Shown piece by piece: positions 17,109-24,319 of a DNA stretch of 64,000 nucleotides (position 1 is its first letter; every line of letters starts with the position of its first letter). The stretch spans positions 310,001 through 374,000 of the forward strand of contig PYGH01000001.1 in assembly GCA_003014445.1 (NCBI GenBank). Direction: 5' to 3'. A program made the position numbers and the translations under genes. Below the pieces are notes generated by a model that worked only from the letters and a program-made list of their open reading frames with translations, searched no databases and had not been told where the DNA came from. Origin of the DNA: Fusobacterium naviforme (GTDB lineage Bacteria > Bacillota > Clostridia > Lachnospirales > Lachnospiraceae).

Positions 17109-18428
17109 ATGAAAAAGAGAATCAGCATTATGGCAGCAGTTGCTATGGCAATGACGATTCTGGCAGGCTGCGGCGGAAGCGCTGCACCGGCGACTACGGC
17201 AGCTCCGGCGGAGACGCAGGCGGGTGAGACCACCGCTCAGGAGACCACCGCGGAGGCGGGCGGCGAGATCGCAAACAAGGATAAGCCCCTCGTTTGGTTC
17301 AACCGTCAGCCGTCCAACAGCTCCACCGGTGAGCTCGACAAGGATGCTCTGAACTTCAACGACAAGACCTACTATGTGGGCTTCGATGCAAATCAGGGCG
17401 CTGACCTCCAGGGTCAGATGGTTGTCGATTATATCAAGGCACATGCAGAAGAGATCGACCGCAACGGCGACGGCACCATCGGTTACGTCCTCGCAATCGG
17501 CGATATCGGCCACAATGACTCCATTGCCCGTACCAGAGGCGCACGTAAGGCTCTCGGTACCGCAGTCGAGAAGGACGGCGCGATTGTCTCCGATCCGGCA
17601 GGAACCAATGTAGACGGCTCCGCAACGGTTGTTCAGGACGGCACCCTCGAGGTGGATGGCAAGACCTTTACCGTCCGTGAGCTCGCTTCGCAGGAGATGA
17701 AGAACTCCGCAGGCGCGACCTGGGATGCTGCGACTGCCGGAAACGGCATTGGCACCTGGTCCGCTTCCTTCGGTGATCAGATCGATGTGATCGTCTCCAA
17801 CAACGACGGCATGGGCATGTCCATGTTCAATGCATGGTCCAAGGAGAACAAGGTTCCTACCTTCGGTTATGACGCAAACAGCGACGCAGTTGCTGCAATT
17901 GAAGAGGGCTACGGCGGAACCATCAGCCAGCACGCTGACGTTCAGGCTTATCTGACCCTTCGTGTTCTGAGAAATATGCTTGACGGTGTGGATGTCGATA
18001 TGGGTATCGGCACCGCAGATGATGCCGGAAACGTGCTCTCCGACACCGATTACAAGTATGTTGAGGAGGAGCGCTCCTACTATGCTCTGAACCTTGCGGT
18101 TACCTCTGAGAACTACAAGGACTTCATGGATGCAACCAAGGTGTACGCACCGGTTTCCATGCAGCTCGATGCGGCAGCGCATCCGGAGAAGAGCGTGTGG
18201 CTGAATATCTACAATGCTGCAGATAACTTCCTCAGCGCAACCTATCAGCCGCTGCTTGAGAACTACGATGATCTTCTGAACCTGAAGGTCGAGTACATCG
18301 GCGGCGACGGACAGACCGAGTCCAATATCACCAACCGTCTTGGCAATCCGAGCCAGTACGATGCATTTGCAATCAACATGGTGAAGACGGACAATGCGGC
18401 GTCCTACACCGCAATTCTGAATCAGTAA
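17109..18428 (+). CDS. mglB: Galactose-binding lipoprotein, MglB family, apparently circularly permuted
   Basis: Substrate-binding lipoprotein of a galactose/glucose ABC importer, 440 residues. AAAGGAGG precedes ATG 17109. The signal peptide ends in the lipobox LAGC (Cys 21), followed by a Thr/Ala/Glu linker to about residue 57. The mature fold then starts at DKPLVWFNRQPS (58-69), which in ordinary MglB is the third beta strand (compare PVIFFNRE). The order continues with a calcium loop DRNGDGTIG (117-125), IGDIGHNDSIARTRG, TWDAAT, VIVSNNDGMGM and FGYDAN. The C terminus (361-440, starting KSVWLNIYNAADNF and ending AFAINMVKTDNAASYTAILN) matches the normal MglB N terminus (IGVTLYDQYDTF ... CVNLVDRTSPTKIID). 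Ligand residues seem conserved, so it is probably functional. A hairpin after the gene separates it from mglA. Confidence 0.9.
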   Translation: MKKRISIMAAVAMAMTILAGCGGSAAPATTAAPAETQAGETTAQETTAEAGGEIANKDKPLVWFNRQPSNSSTGELDKDALNFNDKTYYVGFDANQGADLQGQMVVDYIKAHAEEIDRNGDGTIGYVLAIGDIGHNDSIARTRGARKALGTAVEKDGAIVSDPAGTNVDGSATVVQDGTLEVDGKTFTVRELASQEMKNSAGATWDAATAGNGIGTWSASFGDQIDVIVSNNDGMGMSMFNAWSKENKVPTFGYDANSDAVAAIEEGYGGTISQHADVQAYLTLRVLRNMLDGVDVDMGIGTADDAGNVLSDTDYKYVEEERSYYALNLAVTSENYKDFMDATKVYAPVSMQLDAAAHPEKSVWLNIYNAADNFLSATYQPLLENYDDLLNLKVEYIGGDGQTESNITNRLGNPSQYDAFAINMVKTDNAASYTAILNQ

Positions 18429-18445
18429 TGAATCAGCTGTGACCG

Positions 18446-18490
18446 AGAGGTTATCAGGAGGGGATCCTCCTTCCTGATAACCTCTTTTTA
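18446..18490 (+). terminator. Intercistronic hairpin/terminator between mglB and mglA
   Basis: A 14-bp perfect stem AGAGGTTATCAGGA/TCCTGATAACCTCT with a GC-rich loop that can pair further, followed by TTTT. Hairpins here are common in binding-protein operons. They hold down ABC expression or stabilise the binding-protein message. Confidence 0.8.
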
Positions 18491-18523
18491 AAACAAGGGA
18501 TCAATCAAACGGGAGTAAGAACA

Positions 18524-20032
18524 ATGTCAGACAGGAAAGACGATATCATCTTATCAATTCGCGGTATGTCCAAGTCTTTCGGGCGCAACAGAGTTCTTGA
18601 TCATATCAATCTGGATTTGAAGCGCGGCTCGGTTATGGGTCTCATGGGGGAGAACGGCGCAGGCAAGTCCACGATGATGAAGTGCCTTTTCGGCACGTAT
18701 CAGAAGGATGAGGGCGATATCGTTCTGGACGGCAGGGAGATCAGCTTCTCCGGGCCGAAGGATGCTCTGGAAAACGGAATCGCCATGGTTCACCAGGAGC
18801 TGAACCAGTGTCTGGAAAGAAGCGTTGTAGATAATCTGTTCCTCGGACGCTATCCGCTGACCTCGGCGGGTGTGGTGGATGAGGGACGCATGAAGAAAGA
18901 GGCGGCAGAGCTCTTCAGAAAGCTCGGCATGACTGTAAACCTCACTCAGCCGATGCGGAATATGTCTGTGTCCCAGCGGCAGATGTGCGAGATCGCAAAG
19001 GCTATTTCCTATAACTCAAAGATAATTGTACTTGATGAGCCGACCTCATCTCTCACGGAGCCGGAGGTCAAAAAGCTCTTCAACATGATGCGGAAACTGA
19101 GAGATCGGGGCATTTCCCTGATCTATATCTCTCATAAAATGGACGAAATCTTCGAGATCTGCGACCAGGTATCCGTGCTGCGGGATGGTAAACTGGTCAC
19201 GACGAAGGACGTTCAGGACACAAATCTGAATGAACTGATTGCGGCGATGGTGGGCCGCTCTCTGGACAATCGTTTTCCGCCTGTGGATAATGTTCCGGGC
19301 GAAACAGTACTTTCGATTCAGCATCTCTCCACGAAGTTTGAGCCGCATCTTCAGGATGTCAGCTTCGACGTAAAGAAGGGCGAGATCTTCGGACTCTACG
19401 GACTGGTCGGTGCGGGAAGAACAGAGCTTTTGGAGACCATCTTCGGCGTGCGCACCAGGGCGGCGGGGCGCGTCTACTACAATGGAAAGCTGATGAATTT
19501 CAACAGCGCGAAGGAGGCCATGAATCATGGCTTTGCGATGATCACTGAGGAGAGAAAGGCCAACGGACTTTTCCTCAAGGGCGATCTCACCTTCAACACG
19601 ACGATCGCAAACCTAAAGCACTACAGATCCGGGATCGCGCTTTCAGACGCAAAGATGGTGAAGGCGACTGTGAACCAGATCGGCATCATGCACACGAAGT
19701 GCATGGGGCCGGAGGATCTCATCAGCAGTCTCTCGGGCGGCAACCAGCAGAAGGTTATTTTTGGCAAGTGGCTGGAGCGGGATCCGAAGATCTTTATGAT
19801 GGACGAGCCGACGCGCGGCATCGATGTCGGAGCGAAGTATGAAATTTATGATCTGATTATCAAAATGGCGAAGCAGGGCAAGACGATTATCGTCGTCTCT
19901 TCCGAGATGCCGGAGATTCTGGGTATCACCAACCGCATCGGCGTTATGTCGAACGGCTATCTCTCCGGAATTGTAAATACAAAGGAAACCAATCAGGAAG
20001 AGCTGTTAAGGCTCAGCGCCAAGTATCTGTAA
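18524..20032 (+). CDS. mglA: Galactose/methyl-galactoside ABC importer ATPase
   Basis: Duplicated ATPase of a CUT2-type sugar importer, 502 residues. The first ABC half has Walker A GLMGENGAGKSTMMKCLFG, Q-loop MVHQELNQCLERSVVDNLFLGR (typical of MglA), signature MSVSQRQMCEIAKAISY and Walker B IIVLDEPTSSLTEPE. The second half has a degenerate Walker A GLVGAGRTELLETIFG, signature SSLSGGNQQKVIFGKWL and Walker B IFMMDEPTRGIDVGAK. The degenerate second site is normal for this family. GGGAG is upstream of the ATG. MglC follows after 15 bases. Confidence 0.95.
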   Translation: MSDRKDDIILSIRGMSKSFGRNRVLDHINLDLKRGSVMGLMGENGAGKSTMMKCLFGTYQKDEGDIVLDGREISFSGPKDALENGIAMVHQELNQCLERSVVDNLFLGRYPLTSAGVVDEGRMKKEAAELFRKLGMTVNLTQPMRNMSVSQRQMCEIAKAISYNSKIIVLDEPTSSLTEPEVKKLFNMMRKLRDRGISLIYISHKMDEIFEICDQVSVLRDGKLVTTKDVQDTNLNELIAAMVGRSLDNRFPPVDNVPGETVLSIQHLSTKFEPHLQDVSFDVKKGEIFGLYGLVGAGRTELLETIFGVRTRAAGRVYYNGKLMNFNSAKEAMNHGFAMITEERKANGLFLKGDLTFNTTIANLKHYRSGIALSDAKMVKATVNQIGIMHTKCMGPEDLISSLSGGNQQKVIFGKWLERDPKIFMMDEPTRGIDVGAKYEIYDLIIKMAKQGKTIIVVSSEMPEILGITNRIGVMSNGYLSGIVNTKETNQEELLRLSAKYL

Positions 20033-20047
20033 TAGAGGGGGAAGCTT

Positions 20048-21727
20048 ATGAGTCAGACAAATAATCAGGCCGGAATCCTCACTGCCGAGCAGGAGGAGAA
20101 GCTGCTTCAGCCGATCACAGACTATGTCGGTGAGATTCAGGAGAAAATTGACGCGCTGCGTAAGGACGGCAGTGATCAGGTGCAGTATCTGACCAACCAT
20201 ATGCAGCTGATCCGTGAGGACAGAAATCACAGCCGCGAGGAGAAGGAGGCTCTCATCGCAGAGGACAAAGAGCTTCTGGAGAAGGCAAAGGCCGTTGAGG
20301 CGAGCCATAAGGAGGAGATTTCCGGACTCGTCGCGAAGGCGGAGAGCTACCTGAAGGAGCATTACGACAGGGAGTATTTCAAGCCGGTGGCTGCGAGCTG
20401 TGCAGCGGAGAAAGAGAAGGCGTTACAGGAGTACAGCGCACGGCTCTCTGAGCTCAGAGCCGCACATGAGAAGGAGCTCGCGCGGCTGAAGCAGGAGAAT
20501 GCGCCCGAGCTCTCCCAGGAGCTGAAGGATGAGAATTATGTCTACAAGAACAAGGTTTTCGATGCAAAGCTGAATCATGAGAAGACCCTGCAGTTCATCA
20601 AGGACAGAAAACACGAGGCCTTTGTGCAGCAGTATCACCTGATCGACCTGCTCCGGAATTCCAGATTTACCCTTGCACAGGATCGGGCACAGAAGCTTGA
20701 GAACTACCGGTACACCTTCAACAGAAAGCAGTTCCTGTTAAAGAATGGTCTGTATATCGTGATCGTGCTGATCTTTATTGCACTGAGCATCGTGACACCG
20801 ATTGTAAAGAATACTCAGCTCTTTACCTTCAATAATGTACTGAATATTCTTCAGCAGGCGTCTCCGCGCATGTTCCTTGCGCTGGGGGTGGCGGGACTCA
20901 TCCTTCTGACCGGAACCGATCTCTCCATCGGCCGTATGGTCGGTATGGGCATGGTGACCGCGACCATCATCATGCACAAGGGTGCAAACACCGGTGCGGT
21001 ATTTGGACATATCTTTGACTTCACGGGTATGCCGCTGGTGGGAAGGGTGCTCTTTGCTCTGCTCTGCTGCATTGTATTTTGTGTCTGCTTCACCTCGATT
21101 GCAGGCTTTTTTACAGCGAAGTTCAAGATGCATCCCTTCATCTCCACGATGTCCAACATGCTGATGATCTTCGGCCTCGTGACCTATGCGACCAAGGGTG
21201 TGTCCTTCGGTGCGATCGAATCGGATATTCCGGGAATGATAGTTCCGAAGATCAATGGCTTCCCGACCATTATACTTTGGGCTATCGCAGCGATCTGCGT
21301 GGTGTGGTTCATCTGGAACAAGACCCGCTTTGGAAAGAATCTCTACGCGGTCGGCGGCAATCCGGAGGCGGCTGCGGTGTCCGGCATCTCCGTATTTGCG
21401 GTGACTATGGGCGCCTTTATGATGGCAGGCGTGCTGTATGGTTTCGGAGCATGGCTTGAGTGTGCGCGTATGGTCGGTTCCGGCTCTGCTGCTTACGGAC
21501 AGGGATGGGATATGGATGCGATTGCGGCCTGCGTGGTCGGCGGCGTCTCCTTCACCGGTGGTATCGGTAAGATTTCCGGCGTTGTGGTCGGTGTGCTCAT
21601 CTTCACAGCACTGACCTACTCCCTCACGATACTCGGTATCGACACAAACCTGCAGTTCGTATTCGAGGGAATCATCATTCTGACGGCTGTCACCCTGGAC
21701 TGCCTGAAGTATGTGCAGAAGAAGTGA
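20048..21727 (+). CDS. mglC: Galactose/methyl-galactoside ABC importer permease with long N-terminal coiled coil
   Basis: Membrane subunit of the Mgl importer, 559 residues compared with about 330-340 in typical MglC. Residues 1 to about 230 are hydrophilic and rich in Glu, Lys, Leu and Ala with a coiled-coil pattern (for example EEKEALIAEDKELLEKAKAV and LSELRAAHEKELARLKQE). This part has no signal peptide or membrane helix, so it should lie in the cytoplasm. The permease core begins at LKNGLYIVIVLIFIALS (about 232-250). It shows MFLALGVAGLILLTGTDLSIGRMVG, GNPEAAAVSGISV and GWDMDAIAACVVGGVSFTGGIGKISGVVVG, all standard for CUT2 permeases. The junction lies in one frame and looks like a genuine fusion. 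A strong terminator follows. Confidence 0.92.
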   Translation: MSQTNNQAGILTAEQEEKLLQPITDYVGEIQEKIDALRKDGSDQVQYLTNHMQLIREDRNHSREEKEALIAEDKELLEKAKAVEASHKEEISGLVAKAESYLKEHYDREYFKPVAASCAAEKEKALQEYSARLSELRAAHEKELARLKQENAPELSQELKDENYVYKNKVFDAKLNHEKTLQFIKDRKHEAFVQQYHLIDLLRNSRFTLAQDRAQKLENYRYTFNRKQFLLKNGLYIVIVLIFIALSIVTPIVKNTQLFTFNNVLNILQQASPRMFLALGVAGLILLTGTDLSIGRMVGMGMVTATIIMHKGANTGAVFGHIFDFTGMPLVGRVLFALLCCIVFCVCFTSIAGFFTAKFKMHPFISTMSNMLMIFGLVTYATKGVSFGAIESDIPGMIVPKINGFPTIILWAIAAICVVWFIWNKTRFGKNLYAVGGNPEAAAVSGISVFAVTMGAFMMAGVLYGFGAWLECARMVGSGSAAYGQGWDMDAIAACVVGGVSFTGGIGKISGVVVGVLIFTALTYSLTILGIDTNLQFVFEGIIILTAVTLDCLKYVQKK

Positions 21728-21777
21728 CGGCAGAATTTACTATCTTTAAAGGGACTGGTAAAATAAGTCTCTCAATG

Positions 21778-21821
21778 AGAAATGCCAGATTCAGTAATGG
21801 CTGAATCTGGCATTTCTTTTA
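21778..21821 (+). terminator. Rho-independent terminator after mglC
   Basis: A 17-bp perfect stem starting AGAAATGCCAGATTCAG with a 6-base loop, followed by TTTT. An outer GGGACTG/CAGTCCC pair (21751 and about 21823) could extend it. Confidence 0.92.
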
Positions 21822-21848
21822 TCAGTCCCGTAAAATCATAGGTAATAG

Positions 21849-21877
21849 TTGAAAGTAATACATAAATGGAATATAAT
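21849..21877 (+). promoter_or_regulatory. Sigma-A-type promoter for the C26 lipoprotein gene
   Basis: TTGAAA, a 17-bp spacer and TATAAT, 57 bases before the ATG at 21934. Confidence 0.85.
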
Positions 21878-21933
21878 TTACATGCAAAAACCTGTGAAAA
21901 AGCGACAATAAAATGTAAAATGGAGGATGGTTT

Positions 21934-22827
21934 ATGAAAAAAATTAAAATTTTCACGTCTGCAATTTTGTCGGCTGTTGTTATTTTTACACTGGTTGCCT
22001 GCGGAGGACAGAGAACTGACCCGACTACTGCTGCAGAAAATACCGTGGAAGAAGTGGCCACTGTTGCGGAAACCACAGTGACAGAGGAGAAAACCTTTGA
22101 AGATTCTGCGGGAGATAAGGTTAAAATCGGTATTTCCTGGGCTATGGATGAACCGGATGAGGATATTATAGCTTATGCTGAGGCGGCGGAGTTTATGGGA
22201 GCGGAGGCTGTTTACCTCCCACAGATTAAGACGGAAGAGGATGCGAAGAAAGCGCTTGCAATGGTTGATGCCCTTGTTATGACAGGGGGCGAGGATATTG
22301 CTCCAAGCTACTATAATGAAGAGGCGGATGAGCTTCTTGGAGAGATTAACGAGGCCAGAGATGTGTCAGATTCCATTATTCTCAGAGAAGCAATTAGTGA
22401 GGATTTTCCGACGCTTTGCACCTGCAGAGGTATGCAGTTCCTGAATGTTCTTTGCAGCGGAACACTTTACCAGGATCTTCCGAGTCAGAACCCTTCTGAG
22501 ATTATACACAGGGATCCAGAGCGTACAGTTTGGGTCTATCACAATATAGAAGTTACAGAGGGAACTCTTCTTGCGGAAATTCTTGGAAAGGGAGGAAATT
22601 ATGAGGTCAATTCCTGGCATCATCAGGCAATCAAAGATCTCGGAGAGAACCTCGAAGTTGTTGCCAAGGCTTCCGATGGAATTATTGAGGCAGTTGTGAA
22701 GAGAGATAACAGCTTTGTGATTGGCGTTCAGTATCACCCTGAGGCGATGCATGCCGAGGGAAAAGACGGTATGCTTCCTCTCTATGGGAGACTCATTGAA
22801 GAAGGTGCAAAAAGAACAAAAAAGTAA
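21934..22827 (+). CDS. Exported lipoprotein of the C26 (gamma-glutamyl-GABA hydrolase-like) amidotransferase family
   Basis: Lipoprotein of 297 residues with a class I glutamine-amidotransferase-like peptidase C26 domain. The signal peptide ends at the lipobox LVAC (Cys 23), and a Thr/Glu-rich linker runs to about residue 62. The enzyme domain has VDALVMTGGEDIAPSYY, the nucleophile region TLCTCRGMQFLNV (the Cys before RGMQ), SWHHQAIKDLG and GVQYHPEAMH. This order matches PuuD-type gamma-glutamyl hydrolases, which are normally cytoplasmic. Export as a lipoprotein is therefore unusual and suggests a surface gamma-glutamyl substrate. Base composition is visibly more AT-rich than the flanking genes, which suggests acquisition. 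It has its own promoter and terminator. Confidence 0.82.
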   Translation: MKKIKIFTSAILSAVVIFTLVACGGQRTDPTTAAENTVEEVATVAETTVTEEKTFEDSAGDKVKIGISWAMDEPDEDIIAYAEAAEFMGAEAVYLPQIKTEEDAKKALAMVDALVMTGGEDIAPSYYNEEADELLGEINEARDVSDSIILREAISEDFPTLCTCRGMQFLNVLCSGTLYQDLPSQNPSEIIHRDPERTVWVYHNIEVTEGTLLAEILGKGGNYEVNSWHHQAIKDLGENLEVVAKASDGIIEAVVKRDNSFVIGVQYHPEAMHAEGKDGMLPLYGRLIEEGAKRTKK

Positions 22828-22843
22828 TGGGATGCAGCGAAGT

Positions 22844-22876
22844 ACCCCCTTCTCCTTTTGGAGGAGGGGGTTTGTG
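22844..22876 (+). terminator. Rho-independent terminator, short U-tract
   Basis: ACCCCCTTCTCC pairs with GGAGGAGGGGGT around a TTTT loop and is followed only by TTTG. The stem is strong but the U-tract is poor. Confidence 0.65.
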
Positions 22877-22929
22877 GTACACTGTAAAGATACGTAAGAA
22901 TTAAAATTTGGAAAATATAGGTGAAGTTT

Positions 22930-23040
22930 ATGCGTTATTCCTGTCTCATGGTGGATGATGAGGAAGATGTCAGCAGCGCGATCATCAATAAGCTGGGCTA
23001 GAACCGGCTGGGCTATGAGCAGCCCCGCTACGCCCACAAC
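22930..23040 (+). pseudogene. Duplicated 5' fragment of the response-regulator gene
   Basis: These 111 bases match the first 111 bases of the response regulator at 24320-24430 with only 7 differences by my count. The copy begins at the same ATG (MRYSCLMVDDEEDVSSAI) but reaches an in-frame TAG at 22999 after 23 codons. The similarity stops abruptly at 23041, and upstream of the ATG the two loci differ. It is a dead fragment left by partial duplication or by insertion of the two minus-strand genes between the copies. Confidence 0.93.
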
Positions 23041-23052
23041 TTAATACCTTCT

Positions 23053-23445
23053 TTACTCCAGCAGAGTAATTGCGGTATTCTTTCCTTCCTCCATGATGCT
23101 GCATTCTCCCCCGTCACTTATGCGTATTTTATAACCGTAGAATATATCGCCAATGCCGTTGCTGCACTTATAGCGCACTAAGAATACAGGATTCTGACCG
23201 GTCACAAATCCATAAGCTGTTTCGACAGGCCTGTAATCAGAATCAAAGGGCTCAAGATAGTGATTCAGGCACTGATCCGCATATGCTTTTGCGATAACAC
23301 TCTGATCGCAGAGCGCCTGAAATGCAGTACTCTCAGAGGTCTCTGTTTGAGTGTTGCCTGTGAAATGGGTACACCCACCGAGTGTAATCGCTGTGGCGCT
23401 GAAAATAAGGGCAATGAGGATACTGATTCTTTGCAGTGTTTTCAA
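23053..23445 (-). CDS. Small putative lipoprotein, unknown function
   Basis: I do not recognise this 130-residue protein. The likely start is a TTG at 23445 with AAAGGAGAG 5 bases upstream. It gives KTLQRISILIALIFSATAITLGGC, a signal peptide with lipobox LGGC. The frame is open further upstream to 23535, but that stretch has no signal features and runs toward the neighbouring gene. The mature part is a small domain of about 105 residues (PVFLVRYKCSNGIGDIFYGYKIRISDGG) with two further Cys. Base composition is AT-rich relative to neighbours. It sits between the two copies of the response-regulator start. Confidence 0.6.
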   Translation of the reverse strand: MKTLQRISILIALIFSATAITLGGCTHFTGNTQTETSESTAFQALCDQSVIAKAYADQCLNHYLEPFDSDYRPVETAYGFVTGQNPVFLVRYKCSNGIGDIFYGYKIRISDGGECSIMEEGKNTAITLLE

Positions 23446-23503
23446 GAATGCTCTCCTTTGTTTCTGCCTTTTCGCATATTTTTCTGCTATGCGACGGTCT
23501 GTC

Positions 23504-24091
23504 TCAGTTTCCGCTGAGCGGACGCACATAGTCATACTGTGCCTCCGGCAGTCCGCCGCCCTTCACATAGACACCGTAGGTCGGGGCGTCTACGATCCAG
23601 CTGAGCGTGAGAGTTTGACCGTCATAGCCCTGGATTCCGGAAAAATGAAGCTCCACGCCCTGCCCGCCACAGGCGAACACCGCAGACTCCTCGCCGTACC
23701 AGCTCTCCCTGCCGTCTATGAATACCGCGACGTAGACTCTTCCGTCACCTGAGTACTGCCCCACCTCCAGCTCTATCGTCTCAAAACCATACACCTGGTT
23801 TACGACACTGTATTTTTGGGAGAGATCGATGTAGCAGCCGTTGCTGTCCACATAATAACCGTCCGGTGTGGTGGTGTTCTGAGCAATGTAGCCGCTGTCG
23901 TAGAAGTAAAACCAGTTGCCGTGAATTTCTCTCCAGCCGTTCCGCGGATAGCTTCCGTCATCCTCCAGATACCACCAGCCGATCTGATCCAGCTCCCATC
24001 CCCCCGCATAGGCGGAGATGGAGGTGAAGCAGCTGAACAGCAGCGAGAAAAGCAATACTTTTGTCCATGTTCCTATTCCTGTCTTTTTCAT
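23504..24091 (-). CDS. Exported protein with a cell-wall-binding repeat
   Basis: Secreted protein of 195 residues. The chosen ATG at 24091 lies 8 bases after AGGAG; an ATG two codons earlier is too close to it. The signal peptide KKTGIGTWTKVLLFSLLFSCFTSISAYA is followed by a choline-binding-like repeat with aromatic residues (GWWYLEDDGSYPRNGW then NWFYFYDSGYI). The remaining ~115 residues (ELEVGQYSGDGRVYVAVFIDG...) look like a beta-rich domain I do not recognise. The repeat suggests attachment to the cell wall. Divergent from the response-regulator gene. Confidence 0.72.
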   Translation of the reverse strand: MKKTGIGTWTKVLLFSLLFSCFTSISAYAGGWELDQIGWWYLEDDGSYPRNGWREIHGNWFYFYDSGYIAQNTTTPDGYYVDSNGCYIDLSQKYSVVNQVYGFETIELEVGQYSGDGRVYVAVFIDGRESWYGEESAVFACGGQGVELHFSGIQGYDGQTLTLSWIVDAPTYGVYVKGGGLPEAQYDYVRPLSGN

Positions 24092-24169
24092 TTGCATTTT
24101 CTCCTTTCGTCTGACTTTCGTGCTGAGGTCCGCCTGCGGACTCTGGATAAAAAGTGAGAATTTTTTTTC

Positions 24170-24175
24170 ATTATA
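24170..24175 (-). promoter_or_regulatory. Extended -10 for the minus-strand cell-wall protein gene
   Basis: On the minus strand TGCTATAAT lies about 80 bases before the ATG at 24091. No clear -35 was found. Confidence 0.5.
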
Positions 24176-24257
24176 GCATAGGTACTGACGAAAAACAGCA
24201 ATCGGAAAGTACGCTTTTATGAGCCGGTGCAAAGTATGCCTTGCGAGTCCTGGCTTA

Positions 24258-24266
24258 TGCTATAAT
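24258..24266 (+). promoter_or_regulatory. Extended -10 for the two-component operon
   Basis: TGCTATAAT, 54 bases before the response-regulator ATG. The -35 region (GCCTTG) is weak. It is divergent from the matching element at 24170, leaving about 80 bases between the two for regulator binding. Confidence 0.6.
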
Positions 24267-24319
24267 AGGAGCGATTACAGTGCCAAGGATACTGAACCCA
24301 TACATATAAGGAGGGCCGT

